A stretch of DNA of 8,623 nt from DASSUC01 sp035649895 (GCA_035649895.1 DASRIS010000001.1:1-8623); one strand, 5' to 3'. Counted from the first letter of the stretch, positions 1 through 7,020 are shown. Notes: generated by a model from the sequence alone, not told the origin. Program-made: numbers and translations.

Positions 1-30
1 ACAGGGCAGGAGCTGCGGACGGGAAGGGCG

Positions 31-204
31 ATGAGCCGTGAGCCGAGCACGTGCGCGATGGTCGTGACGGTAGGTGCCGGTCGGGTCGACGACCGTACCG
101 ACGCGGAGGTCATCGAGGCGTCCTGGGGCGTCCCGGACGAGTTCGGTGTGCTGCACGACCGGCATGTGGGCGCGCTGTACCGGTACGCCTGCCAGCGGGT
201 GGGT
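31..204 (+). pseudogene. N-terminal fragment of an ECF-type RNA polymerase sigma factor
   Basis: The first 58 codons read like the start of an extracytoplasmic-function sigma factor. A DRTDAEVIEASW stretch (about residues 21-32) is followed by DEFGVLHDRHVGALYRYACQRVG (about 36-58), the usual sigma region 2.1 pattern that binds core polymerase. A purine-rich GGGAAGGG at 21-28 lies just before the ATG at 31; an in-frame ATG at 58 is an alternative start. In the family the RVG is followed by the rest of region 2 and by the DNA-binding region 4, about 100 or more further residues. Here none of that is present. The frame instead continues without a stop through unrelated sequence and then antisense through the aldolase gene, so the long open frame is not a real protein. 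I infer a deletion or rearrangement with its junction at about 205-258. The fragment alone could not bind promoter DNA. Confidence 0.72.
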
Positions 205-258
205 TGGGTGCGCCCGGTCCTGGTTGCGGCGTCAGTGCTGGCGGCAGGGCCGGTGTGC

Positions 259-2223
259 TCAGACGACCCGCTCGTTGCCACCGTCGACGGGCACCTGTGC
301 GCCGGTGGTGGCGGCGAACCCGTCCGAGCACAGCGCCGCCACGACCTCGCCGACGTGACGGCTGGTGACCTCCATGCCGAGCAGGTTGCGCCGCTTGTAC
401 GCAGCGACGCTCAGGCCGTAGCGGGCGGCCCGGTCGGCCAGCAGCTCCTCGGTCCACAGCCCGGTGTCGAACACGGCGTCGGGGTGCACCAGGTTGACCC
501 GGATGCCGTCGCCGGCCCACTCCAGCGCGGCGACCCGGGCCAGCTGGGTGACGGCCGCCTTGGACGCGGAGTACGCCGCGGCGCCCGGCCCCGGCGCGCG
601 TACGTTCTTGGAGGCGACCACCACCACCCGGCCGCCGCGCGGGGCCAGCGCCAGCAGCGGGTGCACGGCGCCGAACAGGTACGCGACCGACTCGGCGTTG
701 ACCGCCATGGCCTGGCGCCACGCCGCCGGGTCGGACCCGGCCAGCGGCTGGGCGGCGGGGAAGACGCCGGCCGCGGCGACGAGCATGTCCACCCCACCGA
801 AGCGCTCCACGCCGGCGCGGACCGCGTCGGTGACCCCGGCCGGGTCGGTGACGTCCACCCGTACCGCCAGGTAGTCCGGCGCCTCGGCCGGGCCGGGGCT
901 GAGGTCGAGCCCGACCACCGCCGCGCCCCGGGCGCGCAGCGCCTGGGCGCAGGCGCGGCCGATCCCGGACGCGGCTCCGGTGACCAGGGCGACCTCGCCG
1001 GTGAACGGGGCCGGCGCGCCGGCCCGGCCGAGCTTGGCCTGCTCCAGCTCCCAGTACTCCACGTCGAACAGGTCGGCCGCGTCGAGCGCCTGGTAGCTGC
1101 CGACCGACTCGGCCGTCGCGATGACGTCGATCGTGTGGTGGTAGATGTCCGCCGCGATGTCCGCGTCGGCCACCCGCGGCCCGGCGGTGAGCATGCCGTA
1201 CGCCGGGTCGAGCAGCACCCGGGGCGCTGGGTCGAGCATGGTCAGCGGTACGCCCCGGCGGTCCTTGTGCTCGTCGAAGTAGCGCCGGTACTCCCGGGCG
1301 TACCCGGCGACGTCGCGGCCCAGCAGCGGCACCCGCTTGGTGCGGATGACGTGGTCCGGGGTCAGCGGGCCGCGCTGCGAGCGCTCCGGCCGCGCCAGGA
1401 ACCCCCGCACGCGCGCGTTGTCGTGCCGGCTCACCACCATCGGCCGGCCGGCGACGTCGGAGATCTCCTTGCGCAGCGCGGCTATCTCGGCCGGCGCCAC
1501 CGCGGACCGCGGCTGGTCCGCCCGCTGTGGCTCGTCTGCCCACTGTGGACGGTGCCGGGCCAGGAACCGCTCGGCCCGGCCGACCAGCTCGACGTGGCGC
1601 TGGTACGCCTCCTGCGTGCTGGCGCCGAACGTGAACAGCCCGTGGTTGAGCAGCACCAGCCCGGGCGTGTCCGGCGCCAGCTGCGCGGGGACCGTCGCGG
1701 CGCAGAGCTTGGCCAGGTCGAAGCCTGGCATCACGTACGGCACGACCACCACGTCCGCGCCGAGGACCGACCGGACCACGGCGGCGCCGTCCGGCTGGTT
1801 GGTGAGGGTGACCAGCGCGTCGGCGTGGCTGTGCAGCACGGCCGCGTGGGGGAGCAGCGCGTGCAGCAGGGACTCCACGCTAGGGTCGGGCGCTGACGCG
1901 TCGAGCCGGGCGGCGCGCAGCTCGTTCATCATCTGCGTGTCGGTGAGGCGCCCCAGGCCCAGCAGCCGGCGCAGCCGGTCCAGGCGCAGGGCGGTGAAGC
2001 CCGCCCGCTCGATGGTCGCCAGGTCCCAGCCGCTGCCCTTGACGTACAGCACCTCGACCAGGTCACCGAACACGTCGGGGACGGTGGTCTTCACCGACGT
2101 GTTGCCGCCGCCGTGCAGCACCAGCGCCGGCTCGGCGCCGAGCAGCCGCGAGCCGTACACGCACTGGCCCACCGGATCGTGGGCACCTGGCGCGGCTGCG
2201 GAGTCCCAACGACCACTGATCAT
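259..2223 (-). CDS. bifunctional class II aldolase / short-chain dehydrogenase (rhamnulose-1-phosphate aldolase / lactaldehyde dehydrogenase type)
   Basis: This 654-residue cytosolic enzyme joins two domains. The N-terminal part (about 15-225) is a class II aldolase/adducin fold: GGGNTSVK at 38-45, GSGWDL at 63-68, a metal-binding HSHAD at 131-135 and NHG at 193-195. The C-terminal part (about 408-652) is a classical short-chain dehydrogenase with the cofactor-binding TGAASGIG at 415-422, catalytic Ser538, YSASK at 551-555 and a terminal PVDGGN. The Ser-to-Tyr spacing of 13 is normal. In characterised relatives (RhaEW type) the aldolase splits L-rhamnulose-1-phosphate into dihydroxyacetone phosphate and lactaldehyde, and the dehydrogenase oxidises the lactaldehyde with NAD. 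The exact sugar here is inferred. The length is near the usual 650-700. The start is the ATG at 2223 (MISGRW); the ribosome site is weak. No isomerase, kinase, transporter or regulator lies beside it, so it appears as a single gene. Confidence 0.9.
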   Translation of the reverse strand: MISGRWDSAAAPGAHDPVGQCVYGSRLLGAEPALVLHGGGNTSVKTTVPDVFGDLVEVLYVKGSGWDLATIERAGFTALRLDRLRRLLGLGRLTDTQMMNELRAARLDASAPDPSVESLLHALLPHAAVLHSHADALVTLTNQPDGAAVVRSVLGADVVVVPYVMPGFDLAKLCAATVPAQLAPDTPGLVLLNHGLFTFGASTQEAYQRHVELVGRAERFLARHRPQWADEPQRADQPRSAVAPAEIAALRKEISDVAGRPMVVSRHDNARVRGFLARPERSQRGPLTPDHVIRTKRVPLLGRDVAGYAREYRRYFDEHKDRRGVPLTMLDPAPRVLLDPAYGMLTAGPRVADADIAADIYHHTIDVIATAESVGSYQALDAADLFDVEYWELEQAKLGRAGAPAPFTGEVALVTGAASGIGRACAQALRARGAAVVGLDLSPGPAEAPDYLAVRVDVTDPAGVTDAVRAGVERFGGVDMLVAAAGVFPAAQPLAGSDPAAWRQAMAVNAESVAYLFGAVHPLLALAPRGGRVVVVASKNVRAPGPGAAAYSASKAAVTQLARVAALEWAGDGIRVNLVHPDAVFDTGLWTEELLADRAARYGLSVAAYKRRNLLGMEVTSRHVGEVVAALCSDGFAATTGAQVPVDGGNERVV

Positions 2224-2250
2224 GCGGCCACCATAACCGCCGCCGGAAAC

Positions 2251-2256
2251 AGCCTA
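2251..2256 (-). promoter_or_regulatory. possible -10 element for the aldolase/dehydrogenase gene
   Basis: On the minus strand the hexamer TAGGCT fits the actinobacterial TANNNT -10 pattern and lies 27 bases before the aldolase ATG, leaving room for a short leader. No convincing -35 box is visible. The 192-base gap between this gene and the divergent coiled-coil gene must hold promoters for both; I see no clear operator or inverted repeat there. Confidence 0.25.
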
Positions 2257-2402
2257 AATGGCACGCCGGCCGGGGTGATGCCGGCGTAACGACAGCGGTA
2301 GCGTGGCGGGTGCGCCGGTGGGCGGCTCGGTCGGCCTGCCGGTCGCACCATTTCATGCTCGGCAGATGGCTCATCGCCGGCATCGCGCTCGCGACCATAT
2401 GT

Positions 2403-2407
2403 GGAGG
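2403..2407 (+). promoter_or_regulatory. ribosome binding site that fixes the DivIVA-like start
   Basis: A perfect GGAGG lies 8 bases before the ATG at 2416. It falls inside the reading frame of an upstream in-frame GTG at 2401, so the shorter protein beginning MSHNGELL is preferred over the form starting at the GTG. Confidence 0.8.
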
Positions 2408-2415
2408 ATGCCCGC

Positions 2416-3795
2416 ATGTCCCACAACGGGGAGCTGCTCGCGGCACGCGACGAGAACGCCTCGCGGCGAGGCTTCGTGCTGGCGGTGCGCGGCTACGACA
2501 AACGGCAGGTGGACCAGTACGTCGCGCAGGTGGACAGCGCGATCGCCACCCTGGCGGCTGAGCGCGAGCGGGCGCTCGGCCATATCCAGGAGCTCAACGC
2601 CCGGCTCCAGCAGCTCCAGATGGAGCTGGTCGAGGCGCGCGACCGGCCGACCCGGGTGGACCGGGCGTCCTTCCGCCACCTGGGCCCGATGGTCGACCAG
2701 ATCCTGGCGCTGGCGGAGAAGCAGGCCGAGCAGATCACCAGCACCACGGCGCAGCGGGCGGCCAACCGCCAGGCCGAGGCGGACAAGGTCCTCAGCGACG
2801 CCGAGGACAAGGCCGAGCAGAAGCTCCGCGAGCTGGACGAGGAGCTGACGGCCCGGCGTACCGCCGAGGACAAGGCCCACGAGGAGCGCCGGGCCGCGGC
2901 CGAGGCCGAGCTCGCCGAGATCCGCAAGCTCGCCGACCGGCTGCGGGCGGAGGGCGAGGCTGACCACGAGCGCGCCGAGCAGGAGGCGCAGCGGATCAAG
3001 GAGCAGAGCGCCCAGCGGGTGGAGCAGGCCCGGGCGGAGTCCGAGGCGCTGCTGGAGGCGGCCCACTCCCGGGCGGAGCAGGAGGTGGCCCAGCGGCGGG
3101 CCGACGTCGAGCGGGAGATCGTTGACCGGCGGACGGAGGCGGCCCAGAAGATCGCCGCCCTGCACGCCCAGGCCCAGCACCACTGCGCCGAGGTGCGCCG
3201 CCGCGGGGACGAGCAGGCCGCAGCCCACCAGCAGCAGCTCGCCGCCGTCCAGCGGGAGATCCAGGCCCAGCGGCAGCGGCTGGCCGAGCTGCAGGCCGAG
3301 CTGGACGCCGCCGAGCAGCGGCTCACCGAGGCCCGCCACGAGCACGCCGTGGTGAAGCGCGAGGTCACCCAGCTGCAGCAGGATCTCCGCGAGGTCAGCC
3401 AGGACCTGGCCGCCGAGCGCAACCGGCTGGCCGAGGTGCGCCAGGCAGCCGAGGCGGCCGAGCAGCACGCCAAGGAGGTACGCGCCAGGGTGCGGCGCGA
3501 GGCGAAGCGGGTGGCCGAGCTGGCCGCGGCGGCGGTGATGGCGGCCGCCACGGGTGGCGCCGACACCGGCGAGTACCCGAAGGTGATGGCCCGCCCGCCC
3601 GCTGACCGGCCCGCCGAGCCGCCCGCCGGCGCCGGCGTACCCGGTCCGGCGATGCCGCCCGCTGGGGCGGTCGTGCCCGACCGGGGGATGCCGGCCGCCG
3701 GCAGCGGCTACGCCAGCCAGGACACCGGCGGCACCGTCCCGACGCAGCAGGAGCCCCAGCCCGGCGAGCTGGCCCTGGCCGCAGACGCCGAGTAA
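2416..3795 (+). CDS. DivIVA-like coiled-coil protein (Scy/FilP-type cytoskeletal or polarity protein)
   Basis: This 459-residue protein starts with a short DivIVA-like segment, GFVLAVRGYDKRQVDQYV (19-36), followed by a first coiled coil to about residue 75. A linker (76-95) leads into a very long charged coiled coil (about 96-370) rich in Ala, Glu, Arg and Gln. The tail (about 378-459) is disordered and rich in Pro, Gly and Ala. The RGYDxxQVD signature is seen in actinobacterial DivIVA, Scy and FilP proteins, which assemble at cell poles or as filaments and organise tip growth. The role here is inferred from that architecture; there is no enzyme motif or membrane segment. The only cysteine is Cys257, preceded by two histidines. 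It appears to be transcribed alone, with a broken phosphotransferase gene just downstream. Homologues are sometimes labelled cellulose-binding protein, which should not be taken as function. Confidence 0.82.
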   Translation: MSHNGELLAARDENASRRGFVLAVRGYDKRQVDQYVAQVDSAIATLAAERERALGHIQELNARLQQLQMELVEARDRPTRVDRASFRHLGPMVDQILALAEKQAEQITSTTAQRAANRQAEADKVLSDAEDKAEQKLRELDEELTARRTAEDKAHEERRAAAEAELAEIRKLADRLRAEGEADHERAEQEAQRIKEQSAQRVEQARAESEALLEAAHSRAEQEVAQRRADVEREIVDRRTEAAQKIAALHAQAQHHCAEVRRRGDEQAAAHQQQLAAVQREIQAQRQRLAELQAELDAAEQRLTEARHEHAVVKREVTQLQQDLREVSQDLAAERNRLAEVRQAAEAAEQHAKEVRARVRREAKRVAELAAAAVMAAATGGADTGEYPKVMARPPADRPAEPPAGAGVPGPAMPPAGAVVPDRGMPAAGSGYASQDTGGTVPTQQEPQPGELALAADAE

Positions 3796-3869
3796 CCGGG
3801 TACGCACCCAGCTCCAACCCCTCGCAGCCGTGATGCCGCTGTCGGAGATCGCGGGGCTGGCCGCGACCG

Positions 3870-4313
3870 TTGACGGGCACGGGCGCAGCGAGCTTCGGCG
3901 TGGTGCACGGCGGCTTCGAGCTGGACAACCTGGCGTGGGACGGCGAGGCGGCCACGGCGTATGACCTCGACGACGCCGGCAGGTGCTGGTTCGTCGCGGA
4001 CATCGCCCACGCGCTGCGCGACCTGCGACCCGCCCTGACCTGGGTCGACACCCCGGTGACGGCGGCGTTCCTGGCCGGCTACCGCAGCGTCCGTACGCTT
4101 GCCGGGCCGGACCTGGCCCGGCTGCCGGTGCTCGCGGCGGCGCACGCCGCGGTCTGGCTGGTCCGGCTGCCGGGCGTCGTCGACTGCCTGCCGGCACGCA
4201 CCGACCCGCCATGGCTGCCCGTCTTGCGCGCCAAGCTGCGCCGGCACGGTGACCGGCAACGGGACCTCGTCCTCGCCGCCCCGCTGCACGCGGGCACCCC
4301 GCTGGACGGGTAG
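3870..4313 (+). pseudogene. C-terminal half of a phosphotransferase (APH/choline-kinase-like), inactivated
   Basis: The open frame from a TTG at 3870 encodes 147 residues matching only the second half of an aminoglycoside-phosphotransferase-like kinase. The catalytic loop reads HGGFELDN (13-20), where the family has HGDxxxxN, so the catalytic Asp is Gly. The metal-binding motif YDLDDAG (31-37) is present. A helical tail follows (FVADIAHALRDL, 41-52, and onward). The N-lobe that binds ATP, normally 150 or more residues, is missing. Another frame just upstream (from ATG 3833) reads MPLSEIAGLAATVDG, which would fit the segment before the catalytic loop, suggesting a frameshift near 3850-3890. 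There is no ribosome site at the TTG. I therefore call it a remnant, not a working kinase. It begins 74 bases after the coiled-coil gene and ends 8 bases before the convergent membrane-protein gene. Confidence 0.75.
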
Positions 4314-4321
4314 GCGCAGGC

Positions 4322-4981
4322 CTACGGGCGCCGCTGCACGTCCGCGGCGACGTTCGTGCTGTGCTGGCGGGCCTTCGCGCGGACCTGCTCCTCCTCGGAC
4401 GGTCCGCGGAGCTTCCGGTCCGCGAAGGCCGTCCAGCCGCACTCGTCGTCGGCGCAGATCGCCAGGTAGAACGCCGCCTGCTGGCCGTCATCCGGCTCCG
4501 GCCGTACCTCGAAGATCTCGACCAGGTGGTCGGTCTCCGCCCGCCCGGACCTCCTGCGCCGGTGGCGCCGGCGGCCCGCCGCGATGCTGCCGGGCTGGTC
4601 CCGGTACGGCGGCGGGACCAGCAGCTTCGGCCGTCCGGTCGCGTCGACGAACCAGTTCAGGGGCACCAGCACGACGTTGCTCAGCAGCAGCAGGAACCCC
4701 GTGGCGGCGAGGCCGACCGGCCAGCCCTCGCCGACCGGCTGGCCGGTGACGGCGGCCAGCGCGAACCCGACTCCGCCCAGGGCCACCCCGGTCGTCGCCG
4801 TGCCCAGGCACAGCAGGAAGCTCAGGTACGTCCGCGCGTGCGCCGCGACCATCGTCGTGCAGACGGCAGGCACCGCGGACGCGTCCCCCCGCCAGATCGC
4901 CGGTGCCGGCCGGACGAAGCGGTACAGGACGGCGAGGGCGGCGACCGCCACGCCGAGCCCGCCGAGCACCGAGCCGAGCAC
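4322..4981 (-). CDS. three-helix membrane protein with a soluble Cys-containing tail, unknown function
   Basis: I do not recognise this 219-residue protein. Three hydrophobic segments are visible, at about 3-22, 51-79 and 88-111. A basic stretch follows (RRRHRRRR, 137-144), which by the positive-inside rule would lie in the cytosol. The C-terminal domain (about 150-219) contains VEIFEVR (154-160) and YLAICADDECGWTAF (172-186), with Cys176, Cys181 and, further on, His207; a small metal site is possible but not shown. The tail is charged and ends in QRRP. The start is a GTG at 4981 because no earlier start is in frame; there is no good ribosome site, which fits a leaderless message. It is divergent from the D-Ala-D-Ala carboxypeptidase gene, with a 120-base gap that must hold both promoters. 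Its hydrophobic-plus-soluble layout looks like a genuine gene rather than a shadow frame. Confidence 0.7.
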   Translation of the reverse strand: MLGSVLGGLGVAVAALAVLYRFVRPAPAIWRGDASAVPAVCTTMVAAHARTYLSFLLCLGTATTGVALGGVGFALAAVTGQPVGEGWPVGLAATGFLLLLSNVVLVPLNWFVDATGRPKLLVPPPYRDQPGSIAAGRRRHRRRRSGRAETDHLVEIFEVRPEPDDGQQAAFYLAICADDECGWTAFADRKLRGPSEEEQVRAKARQHSTNVAADVQRRP

Positions 4982-4988
4982 GTGCGAG

Positions 4989-4994
4989 AGCGTA
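4989..4994 (-). promoter_or_regulatory. possible -10 element for a leaderless membrane-protein message
   Basis: On the minus strand TACGCT fits TANNNT and is separated from the GTG at 4981 by seven bases. That is the spacing expected if transcription starts at the GTG itself, a common arrangement in actinobacteria. No clear -35 box is seen. Confidence 0.3.
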
Positions 4995-5101
4995 CCGGCC
5001 CTGGTGGGCAGCCGAGCGCGCCAGCAGCGGCCAGCTGGCGGTGGGAGAATCCTCTGGCACGCTCGAAGCCCTGGTCAGCGACGTGCATGCGGGGGTCACC
5101 G

Positions 5102-6517
5102 ATGGTGGATGACGGCCGCGGGCAGACCACCACCGCCCGCCCGTTAGTCTGCTTGCCCGTGGCGGGGTTGGTGCCGGGCTGGCGACTGGCCGCTGTGCCG
5201 GCCGGTGTGGTCCTGGCGGTGCTGACGGCGGTGGCGGTGCACCCGCCGGCGGCCGACGCCGGTGGTGTGCACAGACCGGGTGTGCACAGACCGGGCGGCG
5301 AGCAGAGACCGGCGGTGGCGGTGGCGGCTTCGGCGGTGCCGTGCCCCGCGCCGCGACCCGTGGCCACCCGCCCGCCGCGGCCGTCGGTCCCGCCGGACGA
5401 CCCGCTGCTGCGTACGGTCGGCGGCGCGGAGCTGGCAACCGCGGGCCTGGTCGTCCCGCCCGGTGCGGCGCAGCCGCCGGCGGTGACCGCGTCCTCCTGG
5501 ATGGTGGCGGACCTGGGTAGCGGGGCGGTGCTGGGTGGGTGTGCCCCGCACGACTACGCCATCCCGGCGAGCACCCAGAAGCTGCTGCTCGCGGCGACCC
5601 TGCTGCCCCGGCTCGACCCGCGGCAGGTGGTCACGGTGACCCGTGCGGACCTGGACTTCGAGCCGGGCAGCTCCGCGGTGGGCCTGCTGGAGGGGGGCCG
5701 CTACCCGGTCGAGACGCTCTGGCTCGGGCTGCTGCTGGACTCGGGCAACGACGCGGCGAACGTGCTGGCCCGGCTCGGCGGTGGCAGTGCCGGTGTGGCC
5801 GGGGCGATCCAGGCGATGAACGCGCACGCCCGCTGGCTGGGCGCGTTGCAGACGCACGCGGTGACACCGTCCGGTCTGGACGGTCCCGGCCAGCTCACCA
5901 GCGCGTACGACCTGGCCCTGATCGCCCGGGCCTGCTTCGCCGACGAAGCGTTCCGCCGGTATGCGGCCACCCAGCGCACCCGGATCCCAGCACAGCCGCC
6001 GGTGGACCCGCGGGGGTTCGAGATCCAGAACGACAACCAGCTCCTGCTGCGCTACCCCGGAGCGCTGGGCGGCAAGACCGGCTTCACCACGTTGGCCCGG
6101 CACACGTTCGTCGGCGTCGCCGAGCGCGACGGCCGCCGGCTGGTCGTCACGCTGCTGCGGGCCGAAGCCGTGCCGGTACGCAGCTGGCAGCAGGCCGCCG
6201 CCCTGCTGGACTGGGCCTTCGCCCTGCCCCGGGACGCGTCGGTCGGCCGGCTGGTCGAGCCGGGTGAGCAGGCCCTGGCGAGCCCGTCAGCGGCGGGTCC
6301 GGACCGCGGTCCGGCCGTGGGGGCGGCACCGAGCGCGGTCGCCGCCCCCGCCCGCGCCTGGTCGTCGCCGGCATGGCCCCTGCTCATCCTGGCCATGATC
6401 GTGGTCGCGTCTGCCGTCGTACCGATAGCCACCGTCCGCCGCTGGCCTCGCCGCCGCCCTCGCGGACGCCGCGCCGACGTACGGCATGGTCGTCCAGTCG
6501 GTCGGTCGTCGCGCTAG
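5102..6517 (+). CDS. D-alanyl-D-alanine carboxypeptidase (peptidase S11, low-molecular-weight penicillin-binding protein)
   Basis: This 471-residue envelope enzyme removes the terminal D-Ala from peptidoglycan pentapeptides. The three serine-acyltransferase motifs are present in order: STQK at 157-160 (nucleophile Ser157, Lys160), SGN at 214-216 and KTG at 325-327. A hydrophobic segment at about 28-48 is a signal or anchor. A Pro-rich linker (about 49-100) leads to the catalytic domain, and a second membrane helix (about 425-444) is followed by a very basic tail (RRWPRRRPRGRR). That layout places the catalytic domain outside the membrane. The start is ATG 5102 because GGGGG at 5091-5095 lies six bases upstream; an in-frame ATG at 5087 and a frame open back to 4361 are less likely. 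The gene is divergent from a membrane protein and ends nine bases before a strong hairpin. All catalytic motifs look intact. Confidence 0.9.
   Translation: MVDDGRGQTTTARPLVCLPVAGLVPGWRLAAVPAGVVLAVLTAVAVHPPAADAGGVHRPGVHRPGGEQRPAVAVAASAVPCPAPRPVATRPPRPSVPPDDPLLRTVGGAELATAGLVVPPGAAQPPAVTASSWMVADLGSGAVLGGCAPHDYAIPASTQKLLLAATLLPRLDPRQVVTVTRADLDFEPGSSAVGLLEGGRYPVETLWLGLLLDSGNDAANVLARLGGGSAGVAGAIQAMNAHARWLGALQTHAVTPSGLDGPGQLTSAYDLALIARACFADEAFRRYAATQRTRIPAQPPVDPRGFEIQNDNQLLLRYPGALGGKTGFTTLARHTFVGVAERDGRRLVVTLLRAEAVPVRSWQQAAALLDWAFALPRDASVGRLVEPGEQALASPSAAGPDRGPAVGAAPSAVAAPARAWSSPAWPLLILAMIVVASAVVPIATVRRWPRRRPRGRRADVRHGRPVGRSSR
5266..5295 (+). repeat. two perfect tandem copies of a 15-base unit inside the carboxypeptidase gene
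   Basis: The unit tgtgcacagaccggg occurs twice back to back. Being a multiple of three, it keeps frame and doubles the peptide VHRPG in the linker between the signal segment and the catalytic domain (about residues 56-65). It is probably a slippage duplication in an unconstrained region. Confidence 0.9.
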
Positions 6518-6525
6518 ACGGCCGC

Positions 6526-6558
6526 GGGGCCCGGCTTGGCAGTGGCCAGCCGGGCCCC
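6526..6558. terminator. strong GC-rich hairpin between convergent genes
   Basis: A 15-base arm (6526-6540) and a 14-base arm (6545-6558) pair over 14 base pairs with one bulged T and a four-base loop AGTG; the outer ten pairs (GGGGCCCGGC with GCCGGGCCCC) are perfect. It begins nine bases after the carboxypeptidase stop and ends twelve bases before the stop of the convergent secreted-protein gene, so it probably terminates both. There is no T run, which is usual for terminators in GC-rich actinobacteria. Confidence 0.8.
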
Positions 6559-6570
6559 GGGCTAGGAGGG

Positions 6571-7017
6571 TCAGCGCCCGACCTGGATCTCTCGTTGATC
6601 TGTGCCGGTAATGCACTCGTACCAGTACTCGCAGACGGTGAACCGGGCCGTGACCAGAGCCGTGCCCTTGCGGAACGGCTCACCCGAGGCGTTCACCATG
6701 ACGTTGATGGTCTGGAACGACCCGGTGCACGCGATGTCGTAGATCGACGTGGAGCCAGTTGCGATGTTGCCGCCACTCCTTTGGGTGACCTCGACACCAA
6801 GTTGACCGGATCCGCCCGGTGCGCAGATCACCGTCACCGGGACCGAGACGGCCGCACCCTTTGCCACCAACGTGGCGGGTGAGCCGACCTGGACTCCGGC
6901 CAGCGGCGGCGACATGACGCTCACGTCGGCACCCGCCGGTAAGGAGAAGGCGATCGCACCACCGACAATAACCGCCAGCAGGGCAGCGACCCGGGCGATC
7001 AGTTGGGCTCTTCTCAT
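6571..7017 (-). CDS. small secreted protein with four cysteines, unknown function
   Basis: This 148-residue protein has a clear signal peptide: a positive start MRRAQLIAR, a hydrophobic core (about 10-25) and a likely cleavage after PAGA at about residue 30. The mature part of about 118 residues is rich in Val, Thr, Ser and Gly with alternating hydrophobic positions, suggesting a small beta-sandwich. It has four cysteines (Cys65, Cys97, Cys129, Cys135), enough for two disulfides outside the cell. No catalytic motif is visible. The start is ATG 7017, since AGGAGG lies four bases before it; the same frame is open to 7308, but that extension has no ribosome site and would bury the signal peptide. 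The gene is convergent with the carboxypeptidase and shares its terminator. I do not recognise a named family with confidence. Confidence 0.78.
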   Translation of the reverse strand: MRRAQLIARVAALLAVIVGGAIAFSLPAGADVSVMSPPLAGVQVGSPATLVAKGAAVSVPVTVICAPGGSGQLGVEVTQRSGGNIATGSTSIYDIACTGSFQTINVMVNASGEPFRKGTALVTARFTVCEYWYECITGTDQREIQVGR

Positions 7018-7020
7018 TGT

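Noticed and set aside
31..1896. 621-codon plus-strand open frame
   Set aside because: Only the first 58 codons have protein character; the rest is antisense to the well-supported aldolase/dehydrogenase and reads as Gly/Arg/Val-rich shadow sequence.
2493..3566. 357-codon minus-strand open frame rich in Ser and Ala
   Set aside because: It is the mirror of the coiled-coil codon pattern; no ribosome site or family signature.
3796..3869. Terminator after the coiled-coil gene
   Set aside because: Only a three- to four-base GGGT/ACCC pairing is visible, too weak to support a terminator call.
2371..4491. 706-codon minus-strand open frame
   Set aside because: It is antisense to the coiled-coil gene and the kinase remnant, with repetitive Leu/Gly/Arg composition typical of mirror frames.
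4361..5101. N-terminal extension of the carboxypeptidase frame back to 4361
   Set aside because: It lies antisense to the membrane-protein gene and would put the signal segment far inside the protein; a good ribosome site selects ATG 5102.
5144..6103. 319-codon minus-strand frame inside the carboxypeptidase gene
   Set aside because: The opposite strand has all three catalytic motifs; this frame has no recognisable features.
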